Positions 1 to 8,704 of a stretch of DNA of 64,000 nucleotides are shown here, in pieces; the stretch's first letter is position 1, and each line of letters starts with the position of its first letter. The DNA is from JAAURB01 sp049649525 (GTDB lineage: Bacteria > Cyanobacteriota > Cyanobacteriia > Cyanobacteriales > Microcoleaceae). The position numbers were made by a program, and so were the translations under genes. Under the pieces are notes generated by a model. It saw only the letters and a program-made list of their open reading frames with translations, ran no database searches and was not told the DNA's origin. The stretch lies in NCBI GenBank assembly GCA_049649525.1, contig JBARZE010000046.1, positions 1 to 64,000 of the forward strand. Reading direction: 5' to 3'.

Positions 1-188
1 TGTGTGATAGTGTATTGATGACGAAATTTAATCAGTTCGTTGAAGCTGGGATATTCACTCCGGAGTAGTTTTAAGATGACGGGTTTATTATTACTCGTTT
101 GTTGAGCGCGAAATACGAGTGATTTTAGGCCCTCGTGAATGGTTTCGAGGATATAATAACCAGGGATTTGAAGGGTTGAAAAGGTCAT
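1..188 (-). CDS. N-terminus of a large Ser/Thr protein kinase / AAA ATPase signalling protein (partial)
   Basis: The gene runs off the left edge; only the first 62 codons are present, from an ATG at 188 on the minus strand. The translation opens MTFSTLQIPGYYILETIHEG and continues with VFRA and PVILKLL, the glycine-rich strand and the ATP-binding lysine strand of a eukaryotic-type kinase fold. This then leads into EYPSFNELIKFRHQY. That wording is typical of the start of very large cyanobacterial trifunctional proteins (kinase, AAA ATPase, GAF, histidine kinase). The downstream domains are outside the window, so the full architecture is inferred. The gene is divergent from gatA. Confidence 0.72.
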   Translation of the reverse strand, partial: MTFSTLQIPGYYILETIHEGLKSLVFRAQQTSNNKPVILKLLRSEYPSFNELIKFRHQYTIT

Positions 189-498
189 GATATTGAACTC
201 CGAGGGGTTTATTAGTAATTTAGTGGTTGACTACAGTTTGTCTTTTTAAGAGATATTATGAAAAACTTGTGAATATTTAGCCTGATCTGAAAACTTATAA
301 ACTTTATTCTTCCCAAAAACTCCATAATTAATTAAGCGATTGATCAATACTGGAGATGTCAATAGAAAAGCCAATATTGCAAACCCGGAAAAATTGATGT
401 TATACCTGTTGAGAGAATGTCAATATCTTTAAAGAATGTAGGACGTATTGCCTGTCTCTTGTTAAACTCAAGATTGGATAAAAATGTGAGGAGTGGGA
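189..498. promoter_or_regulatory. Divergent intergenic region between the kinase gene and gatA
   Basis: About 310 bases without a gene. It must hold the promoters for the leftward kinase gene and rightward gatA. I see AT-rich sequence but no confident -35/-10 pair. The last bases before gatA hold the Shine-Dalgarno stretch TGTGAGGAGT (485-494), described in the findings. Confidence 0.4.
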
Positions 499-1971
499 AT
501 GTCATTGATTAGTGAGTTACACCAACAACTGATTCATAAAAAGCGCTCAGCAGTTGAGATTACCCAAGCCGCTTTGAGTCAGGTTGACACACTAGAACCT
601 AAGTTACGCAGCTTCTTACACGTTACTGCAGATCAAGCGCTCGCTCAAGCGCGTCAGGTGGATGATAAAATTGCTGCGGGTGAAGAGATTGGTTTGCTGG
701 CTGGTATTCCCATCGCGATTAAGGATAATCTTTGTACACAAGGCATTCCCACCACTTGTGGATCTCGCATTTTAGAAAATTTCATCCCCCCTTATGAGTC
801 TACCGTCACTCAAAAATTAATCGCGGCGGGGGCAGTAATTTTAGGTAAAACAAACCTCGATGAGTTTGCCATGGGAAGTTCGACCGAAAACTCTGGCTTT
901 CAACTGACGGCAAACCCCTGGGATCTAGAACGAGTGCCGGGTGGTTCTTCGGGGGGTTCAGCAGCCGCTGTGGCGGGGGGAGAATGCCTCATTGCTTTGG
1001 GTTCAGATACGGGGGGATCAATTCGTCAACCCGCTTCTTTTTGTGGCGTGGTGGGGATGAAACCGACTTATGGTTTGGTTTCTCGCTATGGTTTGGTGGC
1101 GTTTGCTTCTTCCTTAGATCAAATTGGCCCGTTTTCTCGCCGGGTTGAAGATAGCGCTATTTTGTTGAATGCGATCGCGGGTCATGACCCTAAAGATGCC
1201 ACTAGTTTAGATGTGAAGATACCTAATTATGCGGCTGCACTCAAACCCAATCTTAAACCCCGTCGAGGAATCAAAATCGGTATCATTCAAGAAACGTTTG
1301 GCGAAGGTTTAGACCCCGCAGTTGAACAAGCCGTGACTCAGGCTGTTGGTGTATTGCAGGAACTTGGGGCTGAAATTCGAGTCGTTTCTTGCCCTCGTTT
1401 CCGTTATGGTTTACCGACTTATTATATTATCGCCCCATCAGAAGCCTCTGCCAATTTAGCCCGTTACGATGGGGTTAAATATGGATTTCGTCATCCGGAT
1501 GCAGATAATCTGATACAGATGTATGGTAAAACCCGCTCCGAAGGGTTTGGTACGGAAGTCAAACGACGGATTATGATCGGAACTTATGCTTTGTCTGCGG
1601 GATATTACGATGCTTATTATCTCAAAGCCCAAAAAGTTAGAACTTTAATTAAGCAAGATTTTGAACGGGCATTTTCTCAAGCAGAAATTTTGATCACGCC
1701 AACGACTCCAACGACTGCTTTTAAAGCCAAAGAAAAAACGGCTGACCCATTGAAAATGTATTTATCTGATTTAATGACAATTCCTGTGAATTTAGCAGGT
1801 TTACCCGCCCTGAATTTACCCTGTGGGTTCGATCAAAATGGGTTACCGATTGGGATGCAATTAATTGGTCCTGTTCTGGGAGAAACTCGGTTATTTGAAG
1901 TGGCTTATGCTTATGAACAAGCAACTTCTTGGCATCATCAACAACCTTCGATCGCATCGGTTAGCAAGTAG
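499..1971 (+). CDS. gatA: Glutamyl-tRNA(Gln) amidotransferase subunit A
   Basis: 490 residues, full length for GatA. It is the amidase subunit of GatCAB, which converts Glu-tRNA(Gln) to Gln-tRNA(Gln) in organisms lacking glutaminyl-tRNA synthetase, as cyanobacteria do. The amidase-signature features are present: the catalytic lysine in PIAIKDNLCT (about residue 77), the Gly/Ser loop in PGGSSGGSAAAVAGG (about 151-165) and the serine triad element SDTGGSIRQPA (about 173-183). I chose the ATG at 499 rather than a GTG two codons upstream because the GAGGAG Shine-Dalgarno sits correctly only for 499. It is a solitary gene followed by a spacer with an inverted repeat. Confidence 0.95.
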   Translation: MSLISELHQQLIHKKRSAVEITQAALSQVDTLEPKLRSFLHVTADQALAQARQVDDKIAAGEEIGLLAGIPIAIKDNLCTQGIPTTCGSRILENFIPPYESTVTQKLIAAGAVILGKTNLDEFAMGSSTENSGFQLTANPWDLERVPGGSSGGSAAAVAGGECLIALGSDTGGSIRQPASFCGVVGMKPTYGLVSRYGLVAFASSLDQIGPFSRRVEDSAILLNAIAGHDPKDATSLDVKIPNYAAALKPNLKPRRGIKIGIIQETFGEGLDPAVEQAVTQAVGVLQELGAEIRVVSCPRFRYGLPTYYIIAPSEASANLARYDGVKYGFRHPDADNLIQMYGKTRSEGFGTEVKRRIMIGTYALSAGYYDAYYLKAQKVRTLIKQDFERAFSQAEILITPTTPTTAFKAKEKTADPLKMYLSDLMTIPVNLAGLPALNLPCGFDQNGLPIGMQLIGPVLGETRLFEVAYAYEQATSWHHQQPSIASVSK

Positions 1972-1994
1972 CAGATTTCTGTGTGCTGACCTTT

Positions 1995-2066
1995 TTTAAA
2001 CAGTTGATCAAGATTCCTCTAATTTTTTATGTAATGTTCACCGAACCCTGAGTGCAACTGTTTAAA
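1995..2066. repeat. 12-bp perfect inverted repeat after gatA
   Basis: TTTAAACAGTTG at 1995-2006 is matched exactly by CAACTGTTTAAA at 2055-2066, 48 bases apart. It lies between the convergent gatA and XRE genes. The loop is long for an intrinsic terminator, so a bidirectional 3'-end structure or a small mobile-element footprint are both possible. Confidence 0.45.
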
Positions 2067-2118
2067 TATTTTATTCTACTTTATCTATCTTTCAACTCAG
2101 TTTTTTAGTTAATTGAGT

Positions 2119-2370
2119 TTAAGTAATAGTACCACATTTGTTCTTAGATTGATGATAATAACTCGCTAATAAATCTTCTCCTTCATTTTCCATTTGCTTA
2201 AGTTTTTGTTCAATAGAAACCCAAGCCAAGCGAGAAGGTTTAGTATGTCCTCGTTCCCAACGGTTGACTGTGTAAAAAGAAACACCTAATTCTACAGCAA
2301 GCCTTTCTTGAGATAAGCCTAAACGTTTCCGCATTTGTAAAATTAAGTCTGAAGTATTTTGTGTCATCAT
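2119..2370 (-). CDS. Small XRE-family helix-turn-helix regulator
   Basis: 83 residues. The core, about residues 9-60, is a Cro/CI-type helix-turn-helix: LRKRLGLSQERLA followed by LGVSFYTVNRWERG, where the second helix ends in the usual W-E-x-G. The C-terminus is polar (MENEGEDLLASYY) and carries no recognisable second domain. Such small cyanobacterial XRE proteins are often orphan regulators or solo antitoxins; no toxin gene adjoins it. It is convergent with gatA, and a spacer of about 600 bases lies upstream. The target is unknown. Confidence 0.8.
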   Translation of the reverse strand: MMTQNTSDLILQMRKRLGLSQERLAVELGVSFYTVNRWERGHTKPSRLAWVSIEQKLKQMENEGEDLLASYYHQSKNKCGTIT

Positions 2371-2975
2371 AACTATTATCCTTTAAATTTAAGGGTTTAC
2401 TAATCGGTTTTAATCAATCCTAGACAACATACTTAGTCATCTGTCAATCTATAATAAAATGACAGTTGAAAACCTAATATTCCAGGTTAGCATCGCAAAT
2501 ATCACCTATTGAGTCAACCCTCATAGGATGGGGAGAAGACCAGAGCTTATCTACTGAGTTGCTGCAAATATTCAATTAGAGAGATATTTGCCTAAAAACT
2601 GTCAAACGACAAGCCCAAGCATGTCAAGGAGTAAGTTTTCTTATATTCGGCAGTATATACTTCCTTAGGGAAAACGACAACCCTTAGAAGCGGATTTTTT
2701 ACTTTTATTATTATTATTAAGTTTTGATCTTAAATTTCATTAACAAGAGCGTATGCTAGTGTCTATCAATCATTGAGTTAAATCCCTATTTATTTGTTGT
2801 GACTGACATTGTGTAACCCGTTATGACATTTGTTTATGCAGATTGCTAGTGCTGGGTCAATAGTTTAACATTTGATCATCAAAAATGGTCATAATTCAGT
2901 ATCGAAAGGATTGATATTAATATAGATAAAAAGTCATAATAGACAAAGCGATAATCTAAGATGGGAGATTAAACA
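2371..2975. other. Gene-poor spacer of about 600 bases
   Basis: No convincing gene on either strand. It contains a short TTA-rich run near 2700-2720 and must carry the promoters of the XRE gene (leftward) and the small membrane peptide (rightward). I see no recognisable operator or RNA. Confidence 0.4.
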
Positions 2976-3083
2976 ATGGCTACATGGCTTACCGGGGGAT
3001 TAGTTGAACAATTATTAACCTTTCTGGGTGCAGCGGGATTTTTCTTTCTCGCCTTCCAAGCATTAAAAAACTTAGAAAGATAG
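2976..3083 (+). CDS. Predicted 35-residue single-span membrane peptide
   Basis: The ATG at 2976 opens a 35-codon frame ending in TAG, preceded by GGGAGATTAAACA, which offers a GGGAG Shine-Dalgarno. The peptide begins MATWLTGGLVEQLL, continues with a hydrophobic stretch TFLGAAGFFFLAFQAL and ends in KNLER. The length, single span and short charged tail resemble the small single-helix subunits of cyanobacterial photosynthetic and NDH-1 complexes. I cannot match it to PsbX, PsbY, Psb30, PetL, PetM, PetN, NdhP or any other small subunit from memory. It stands alone, convergent with the Omp85 gene. Confidence 0.55.
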   Translation: MATWLTGGLVEQLLTFLGAAGFFFLAFQALKNLER

Positions 3084-3146
3084 AAAGATTAAGTTGTGGG
3101 TGATTTGCGATCGCAGAGAAAATAGGAAAAAGACAATAGCCCATTG

Positions 3147-5990
3147 CTAAAATCTTTCCCCAATTCCGAAGTGAACTTGACCATCTCCTTCGTTATTAAT
3201 CCCGTAGTCAATTCGGATCGGGCCAATGGGGGATTGAATTCTTAATCCTCCACCAAAACCTATCCCTGAACCGGGTTTGCCCCGAATTCCCCCTGGGTTA
3301 CCTTGAACCGTACTTTGAGTACCGAGGGTGGTGGCAGCATCGACAAATAATGCGCCGCCGATGAGGAAACTTCCTGTCCCAAAAATAGGGAAGCGATACT
3401 CAACTGAACCCAGTACAAAGCTTCGTCCGGCAGCCAGTGCCCCTTCTTCCCAACCTCGCACAGTATTTGCACCCCCAAGCGAAAACGCCTCATAAGGAGG
3501 AAACTCTCCGATAACAGTCCCCGCTTGAACATTAAACGCTAAAGCTTGGGGAGAACCCGGCATAAAATTGAAGATGCGGATCGGCACATAAAAAGTATAA
3601 TTGGCTCGTAAACGGTTGTAGAAGATAGCACCAGAACCGACTGGAACAGATTGTTCTGAACCGATACGGAATAAATAGCCGGATGTAGGAAACTGAGGGT
3701 TATTACGGCGATCGCGCGCTACCCCGAATTGGAACGTAATTAAATCATCTTCCCCTGAGTCACTGGCGGTTAATAACTTAGCGGCATCATCTCGGGGAGT
3801 GACATCAATATCTGCATCTGTTGCCTGTACCCGTTGATAGCGGAAACCCACTGAACCTATCCAGTCTGGATCGACAAACGGATTTTCAGCAAAAGGTCGA
3901 GTAAAGCTAATGCCGCCACCTGTACGAATAATCCTGACGCGATCTCCATTGGGAAGACGAACATCATTGGTTCCCTCTTCAAAAATATTAGGAACTTCTC
4001 GCCGTCTAAACACACTAACAGTGTAAGAGGTACGATACGGATCTCCCGCAATCCAAGGATCGGTAAAACTGGCATCTAACAGTAAAATTCGCTCACCCAG
4101 TTGGACTTCAGTCGCTAACTGTTGGTTATTTCCCCCGACATTGGTTTGTTGATAACTAACCGTTCCAAATAACCCTGTGGCTGAACTCACCCCGCCGCCG
4201 AGATTAATTGAACCTGTACTTCTTTCAACGATATTGACAACCATCACGGCTTGAGTTGGATCTTCGCTACCGGGTTCTAACTCTAAGCGGACATCTTCAA
4301 AAATCCCTAACCCAAATACACGCCGTAGATCTTGTTGTGCGGTTTGTTGATTAAACACATCACCCGGTTCGAGTTGAATCTCTCGGGTAATAATAAAATC
4401 TCGAGTATTTCCTTCTACTGGGTTTCCGTCTTCATCAATATCTTCACCGTCAGCATTAAGAAAACGGATGCGAATATCTTCAATTACCCCTTCTGCCACT
4501 TGTAACGTGACGGTTCCATCTGGAGTCACAGCAGGCGCTTCGATAATCTGTGCTAAGACATAACCATTCTCTTGATACCAAGCATTAATCTGTTCAACGG
4601 CTTGTTCAATTTGATTCAGGTTGATAATTTCGTTGAATTGTCCGGCGAAACTTTCTTCAATGATTTCTGGCGGCAGGACTTCGTTTCCTTCAATCACAAC
4701 ATCTGTTAAAGGTGGATTGAGTTCTACTTCAAATGTCACTCGTACCCCGAGTGGTGTATCTTCTGGGGTGGCTCGGACATTACGAAATAGTCCTAAAGCA
4801 AAAATTGCGTTAATATCTTGCTGTAATAGGGTTCTAGTGGTTGTTCGTCCGGGTTCAGTGGCGATCGCATCATAAATTAGTGCTTGTAAGTCTGGATCTT
4901 CGACTCCATCTATCACGATTTCTGCCACTAATACTTGCGGTTCGGGTACCGGGGAGGGAGGATCTTGAACCAGTGTAGGAGAATTTGGTATCACTCCTAT
5001 CGATAAATCCGCTTTTCCATCTTCTATTTTACTCAGCGCTATTTCAAACGGTAATTGAATCTCGGGTTTGAATTTATTGAAGCTAAAGTCGGAGAGTGAT
5101 TCTGTTGTAGAGTTAATCACAGTAGATTTATTATCTATATCTGCTTTAGCAATTGATAAGGCTGATGTTGCCCCGAGATTAGGCTTAAGTTTATCAAAGT
5201 TATATTGTGAATAGGGTTCAACGACAGTAGATTTATTATCTATATCTGCTTTAGCAATTGATAAGGCTGATGTTGCCCCGAGATTAGGCTTAAGTTTATC
5301 AAAGTTATATTGTGAATAGGGTTCAACGACAGTATATTTATTATCTATATCTGCTTTAGCAATTAATAAGGCTGATGTTGCAATAGTTTCAAATGATGGA
5401 GATGTAAATGATTTTGTTTTGTCGAGTTGAAATCCGATCTCAGTCGAAGTCTGATCCGGCTGAATTTCTGCCGATGCTTTCACCTCAGAGACAGTATCAA
5501 CCTTGCTTAAAACAACCGCATTTTGAGAAACTGTTTTAGCTTGAGACTGATTTAACTTCCATTCAGCTTGTATCCGAGATAACGCCGCCCATTTTTCCGG
5601 TTGAGACTTAACAGCAGGTGAATTCAACGCCATTTCATCAGGTAACTGAAATTTCTCAAGTGTCGGATCGCCTGATGCTTTTAAACCTAATTTTGTTGAC
5701 TTTGATAATAGCGGTTTTGCCCCTACATTGGCAGTAGGAACAACTGGTGTATTATCAAATGGGATCGAAACCTCTGTTGCTGGCAAACCCGGGAATACAG
5801 CCGAGTCACCTCCCTGATAAATCGGCTGAAATGACCCCGGAGGAGATGACTCCTGACCCGAGATCGAACTAAAATAAGTTTCACCAAACGTCCAGATAGA
5901 CGGTTGAGCATTTGCTGAGTTTGAATACCCAACAGAGACTGAAGTTGCAATGACTGCAACCAAAACAGGAGATAAGCGCATGTTGTTCAC
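3147..5990 (-). CDS. Omp85/BamA-family outer-membrane assembly protein (Toc75 relative)
   Basis: 947 residues. A signal peptide (hydrophobic VLVAVIATSVSVGY, then SANAQ cleavage) exports it. Residues about 40-350 are a low-complexity linker with a 35-residue tandem repeat. Residues about 353-600 form three POTRA domains (VAEIVIDGVEDPDLQ, TDVVIEGNEVLPPE, then the EDIRIRFL unit). Residues about 610-947 are the Bac_surface_Ag beta-barrel ending in VHFGIGERF, with an aromatic last residue as BAM substrates have. The lid-loop motif VRGW is near residue 845. The protein inserts beta-barrels into the outer membrane. The start could be Met1 or Met4. Cyanobacterial Omp85 proteins usually carry three POTRAs, as here; the long repetitive linker is the unusual part. 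Confidence 0.92.
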   Translation of the reverse strand: MNNMRLSPVLVAVIATSVSVGYSNSANAQPSIWTFGETYFSSISGQESSPPGSFQPIYQGGDSAVFPGLPATEVSIPFDNTPVVPTANVGAKPLLSKSTKLGLKASGDPTLEKFQLPDEMALNSPAVKSQPEKWAALSRIQAEWKLNQSQAKTVSQNAVVLSKVDTVSEVKASAEIQPDQTSTEIGFQLDKTKSFTSPSFETIATSALLIAKADIDNKYTVVEPYSQYNFDKLKPNLGATSALSIAKADIDNKSTVVEPYSQYNFDKLKPNLGATSALSIAKADIDNKSTVINSTTESLSDFSFNKFKPEIQLPFEIALSKIEDGKADLSIGVIPNSPTLVQDPPSPVPEPQVLVAEIVIDGVEDPDLQALIYDAIATEPGRTTTRTLLQQDINAIFALGLFRNVRATPEDTPLGVRVTFEVELNPPLTDVVIEGNEVLPPEIIEESFAGQFNEIINLNQIEQAVEQINAWYQENGYVLAQIIEAPAVTPDGTVTLQVAEGVIEDIRIRFLNADGEDIDEDGNPVEGNTRDFIITREIQLEPGDVFNQQTAQQDLRRVFGLGIFEDVRLELEPGSEDPTQAVMVVNIVERSTGSINLGGGVSSATGLFGTVSYQQTNVGGNNQQLATEVQLGERILLLDASFTDPWIAGDPYRTSYTVSVFRRREVPNIFEEGTNDVRLPNGDRVRIIRTGGGISFTRPFAENPFVDPDWIGSVGFRYQRVQATDADIDVTPRDDAAKLLTASDSGEDDLITFQFGVARDRRNNPQFPTSGYLFRIGSEQSVPVGSGAIFYNRLRANYTFYVPIRIFNFMPGSPQALAFNVQAGTVIGEFPPYEAFSLGGANTVRGWEEGALAAGRSFVLGSVEYRFPIFGTGSFLIGGALFVDAATTLGTQSTVQGNPGGIRGKPGSGIGFGGGLRIQSPIGPIRIDYGINNEGDGQVHFGIGERF
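5121..5386. repeat. 105-bp in-frame tandem repeat in the Omp85 gene, about 2.5 copies
   Basis: The unit repeats every 105 bases (copies starting at 5121, 5226 and 5331 on the plus strand) and encodes 35 residues beginning ATSALSIAKADIDNK and ending FDKLKPNLG. Copies differ at only a few bases, so the expansion is recent and keeps the frame. It lies between the signal peptide and the first POTRA. Confidence 0.9.
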
Positions 5991-6214
5991 ACTCTTGGAC
6001 TGTCACACACCAACAAAATTGAGACTAAGCTCACTAAGCGAAAGGAATACCTAAATCTCAAGGAATTTACAATCAGTTGACTGTAAACCGACTGTGAGAT
6101 TTTACCGCATTTTACGAAGGTCTCGACATTTAAAATCAGGCTAAATTGCCTGTATCCTGAAACGAGGGTATCACACAGATCGAACTTATGCAGATTTTTT
6201 CACTCTGGAGGTGT

Positions 6215-6943
6215 TTAATTCTCAGGGATAGTTTGAGCTAAAACCCTTTCTAGAACTTGTTGATAAGCTGATTCTACATTACCAAGGTCTTGACGAAAGC
6301 GGTCTTTATCCATCACTCGCTGTTGTGGATCGGTTTCTGTCTGATTCCATAAGCGGCAAGTATCCGGACTAATTTCATCAGCTAGAATAATTTGCTGATT
6401 AGAGGTTAAACCAAATTCTATCTTAAAATCTACTAAAGTAATTTTACATTGATTGAAGAAATCTTGCAAAATCTGATTAATTTGCAGCGCTAGGGATTGA
6501 ATTTGTTCTAATTGTTGTGGGGTTGCCAACTTCAGTAAAAACAGGCGATCGCGGGTAAGTAATGGATCGCCTAGATCGTCATTTTTATAACAGTATTCTA
6601 CAATAGGCGGATTGATTATTGTACCGACTGCTAACCCTGTTTGTTTACACAGACTTCCGGCAGCAATATTACGAACAATCACTTCTATGGGTAGAATAGA
6701 TACTCGTTTAATTCGCATTTTGTTGGCAGCGGGACAGTCCATATAATGAGTCGGGACTCCGTGATGTTCGAGTTGTTGAAATAAGTGAGTAGAAATTTTG
6801 CAGTTAATTTCTCCTTTCCCTAAAATTGTCCCTCGTTTTTGGGCGTTAAAGGCAGTAGCATCATCTTTATAATGAGCGAGTAATATTTCTGGATCATCTG
6901 TCGGATAGATAATTTTGGCTTTTCCTTCGTACAACTTTTCCAT
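6215..6943 (-). CDS. purC: Phosphoribosylaminoimidazole-succinocarboxamide (SAICAR) synthase
   Basis: 242 residues, the normal bacterial length. It catalyses the ATP-dependent joining of CAIR and aspartate to SAICAR in purine synthesis. Family landmarks are KLYEGKAKIIY at the N-terminus, the ATP-loop TAFNAQKRG, VRNIAAGSLCKQTG (about residues 92-105), KIEFGL and DEISPDTCRLW near the C-terminus. The ATG at 6943 is the only reasonable start. It is monocistronic here, about 220 bases upstream of the Omp85 gene on the same strand but with its own spacer. Confidence 0.95.
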   Translation of the reverse strand: MEKLYEGKAKIIYPTDDPEILLAHYKDDATAFNAQKRGTILGKGEINCKISTHLFQQLEHHGVPTHYMDCPAANKMRIKRVSILPIEVIVRNIAAGSLCKQTGLAVGTIINPPIVEYCYKNDDLGDPLLTRDRLFLLKLATPQQLEQIQSLALQINQILQDFFNQCKITLVDFKIEFGLTSNQQIILADEISPDTCRLWNQTETDPQQRVMDKDRFRQDLGNVESAYQQVLERVLAQTIPEN

Positions 6944-7828
6944 GGTAGATATAAAGTGAATTCAATTTACAGCTTGAGATTAATTATTTTATCATCACTT
7001 TCTCTTTAATCTATTTACTCTATTATTTTTTGAGAAAGCCACCTCCAAAATCTATAGGACTCAAAAAAAGATCAATAAGTACAGTACGAAAAATAATATT
7101 TTTATTAATCGAGTCTATCGCTTGAGTTTAAACTGGATTTTAAAACTATAGGTTTTTACTTTATTGTTTTTTTATTTAGCAGTTGATTTATCTATACTAT
7201 CTTTCTCAAATCATACTGAATTAATTGAATTTACAGACCCTCATTCTATTTTATATTATATTTTTACCTACATTACTATAGCTTGTCGCTATATAAAGCA
7301 ATAATCTAAGTAGAAAGACCATCTGATATCGTTTATAAATTCAGACTCAAACTACTGCTCAATCATAATACTACAATACTGACGATAATGAATCATCCAA
7401 TTGATTTACCCGCTCCAGAGGACATCACTGTAGTCAAAGCGGTATTTTGATCGTGAGATAACAATACTGCTGACAAATAAGAAAGGAGTATAGTAACCGG
7501 ATCAGCTCAGGAAAGCTTTAATTATTCTATGTCTGTAACAAAATATAATATTATATCATATTTTATATAAAAATTTATAAATAAATCGAGTGCTTGGTAA
7601 AAGGTTAGTTAGGGATGGGAGTAACTCAGCCAAAGCCTATAAAAAACTAGAATTTAACCATCCGTAATCCGCTTAAAAAATCCCTCTTTCTGCGAAATTA
7701 TATAAAGTTAAACCTCTCTTTTTTTACTAAAATTTAATCAAATATCCTTGTATTTTAGAGATTTATATTGATAAATTTAAAAATAGAAGAATAAAGCTCA
7801 AAAAATTAATTGTATTCCAGGGATAGCT
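6944..7828. other. Long AT-rich spacer between purC and the glycosyltransferase
   Basis: 885 bases, very AT-rich, with no supportable gene. A 20-codon frame (7388-7450) begins MNHPIDLPAPED but has no clear ribosome-binding site and is not called. The region separates housekeeping genes from the glycan genes that begin at 7829. Confidence 0.4.
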
Positions 7829-8671
7829 ATGGTAGAACCTGTTGACTTACTACTCATTACCTATAATCGTAGACAATATCTTCAAAAAACACTGACCCAT
7901 CTTTTGAACAGCTCATCGAATTTCCGGCTGTATTGCTGGGATAACGCCTCAGTAGATGGGACAGCAGATATCATTGCCTCAATTGATGATGAGCGAGTTG
8001 TTAAGCGGCATTTTAGTAAAGAAAATGTAAATCAGTTTGAGCCGTGTATGTGGTTCTTTGAAACAGCAGAAAGCGATGTTATCGGTAAAATAGATGATGA
8101 TGTTCTTTTACCTGAAGGTTGGACAGAACAATTCGCCAGTTTAATTCGTCAAGACTCTCAATTTGGGATGTTAGGATGTTGGATCTTTATGCCAGAAGAT
8201 TGGAACATCAATTTAGCAGCCCATAATATTGTTGAGATCTCAGGTCACAAAGTTTTTCAATGTACAATGATTGCCGGCCATAGCTTTTTAGCCCGAAAAG
8301 AGTACTTACGTCATTATAGTGGCTGGATGCCTGCTGGGATACCCCTTGATCGAGTTGGGATGTCTATTGACGGTTTGGTGAGTGGATACCCACTGCCATT
8401 GATGTATGCTCATAATATGGATGATCCGCGTTCTCCTTTAAACATGACAATGCAGTCTGGTGAAGTGAAATCTGATGCTGGGATTACCTGCCGCCGCCTG
8501 GGTTTTGACTCTCCAGAGGATTTTGCAAATTGGATTGCTAAAGATGCTTTACTCCGTCAAAAAATTCCCTTAGACAAACAACTGACGTGGCATAAAATTA
8601 CAAGAGATCAGACAAGAGTTGGAAGGTTAAGACAAAAAATTCTTCGCCCTTTTGTTAAACCTAAAGTGTGA
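7829..8671 (+). CDS. Family 2 glycosyltransferase (GT-A fold)
   Basis: 280 residues. The GT2 nucleotide-binding start DLLLITYNRRQYLQKTL is at residues 5-21, the substrate loop WDNASVDGT at about 37-45 and the metal-binding DXD-type motif KIDDDVLLP at about 90-98. There are no membrane spans, so it is a cytoplasmic transferase that adds a sugar from a nucleotide-sugar donor. It is followed 33 bases later by a flippase on the same strand, a typical arrangement in surface polysaccharide loci. Donor and acceptor cannot be told from sequence. Confidence 0.85.
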   Translation: MVEPVDLLLITYNRRQYLQKTLTHLLNSSSNFRLYCWDNASVDGTADIIASIDDERVVKRHFSKENVNQFEPCMWFFETAESDVIGKIDDDVLLPEGWTEQFASLIRQDSQFGMLGCWIFMPEDWNINLAAHNIVEISGHKVFQCTMIAGHSFLARKEYLRHYSGWMPAGIPLDRVGMSIDGLVSGYPLPLMYAHNMDDPRSPLNMTMQSGEVKSDAGITCRRLGFDSPEDFANWIAKDALLRQKIPLDKQLTWHKITRDQTRVGRLRQKILRPFVKPKV

Positions 8672-8704
8672 CTTATAATCAATCAATCAATCAATTAAAT
8701 AATT

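Noticed and set aside
7388..7450. 20-codon frame beginning MNHPIDLPAPED
   Set aside because: Too short, no ribosome-binding site and no recognisable similarity; could be chance.
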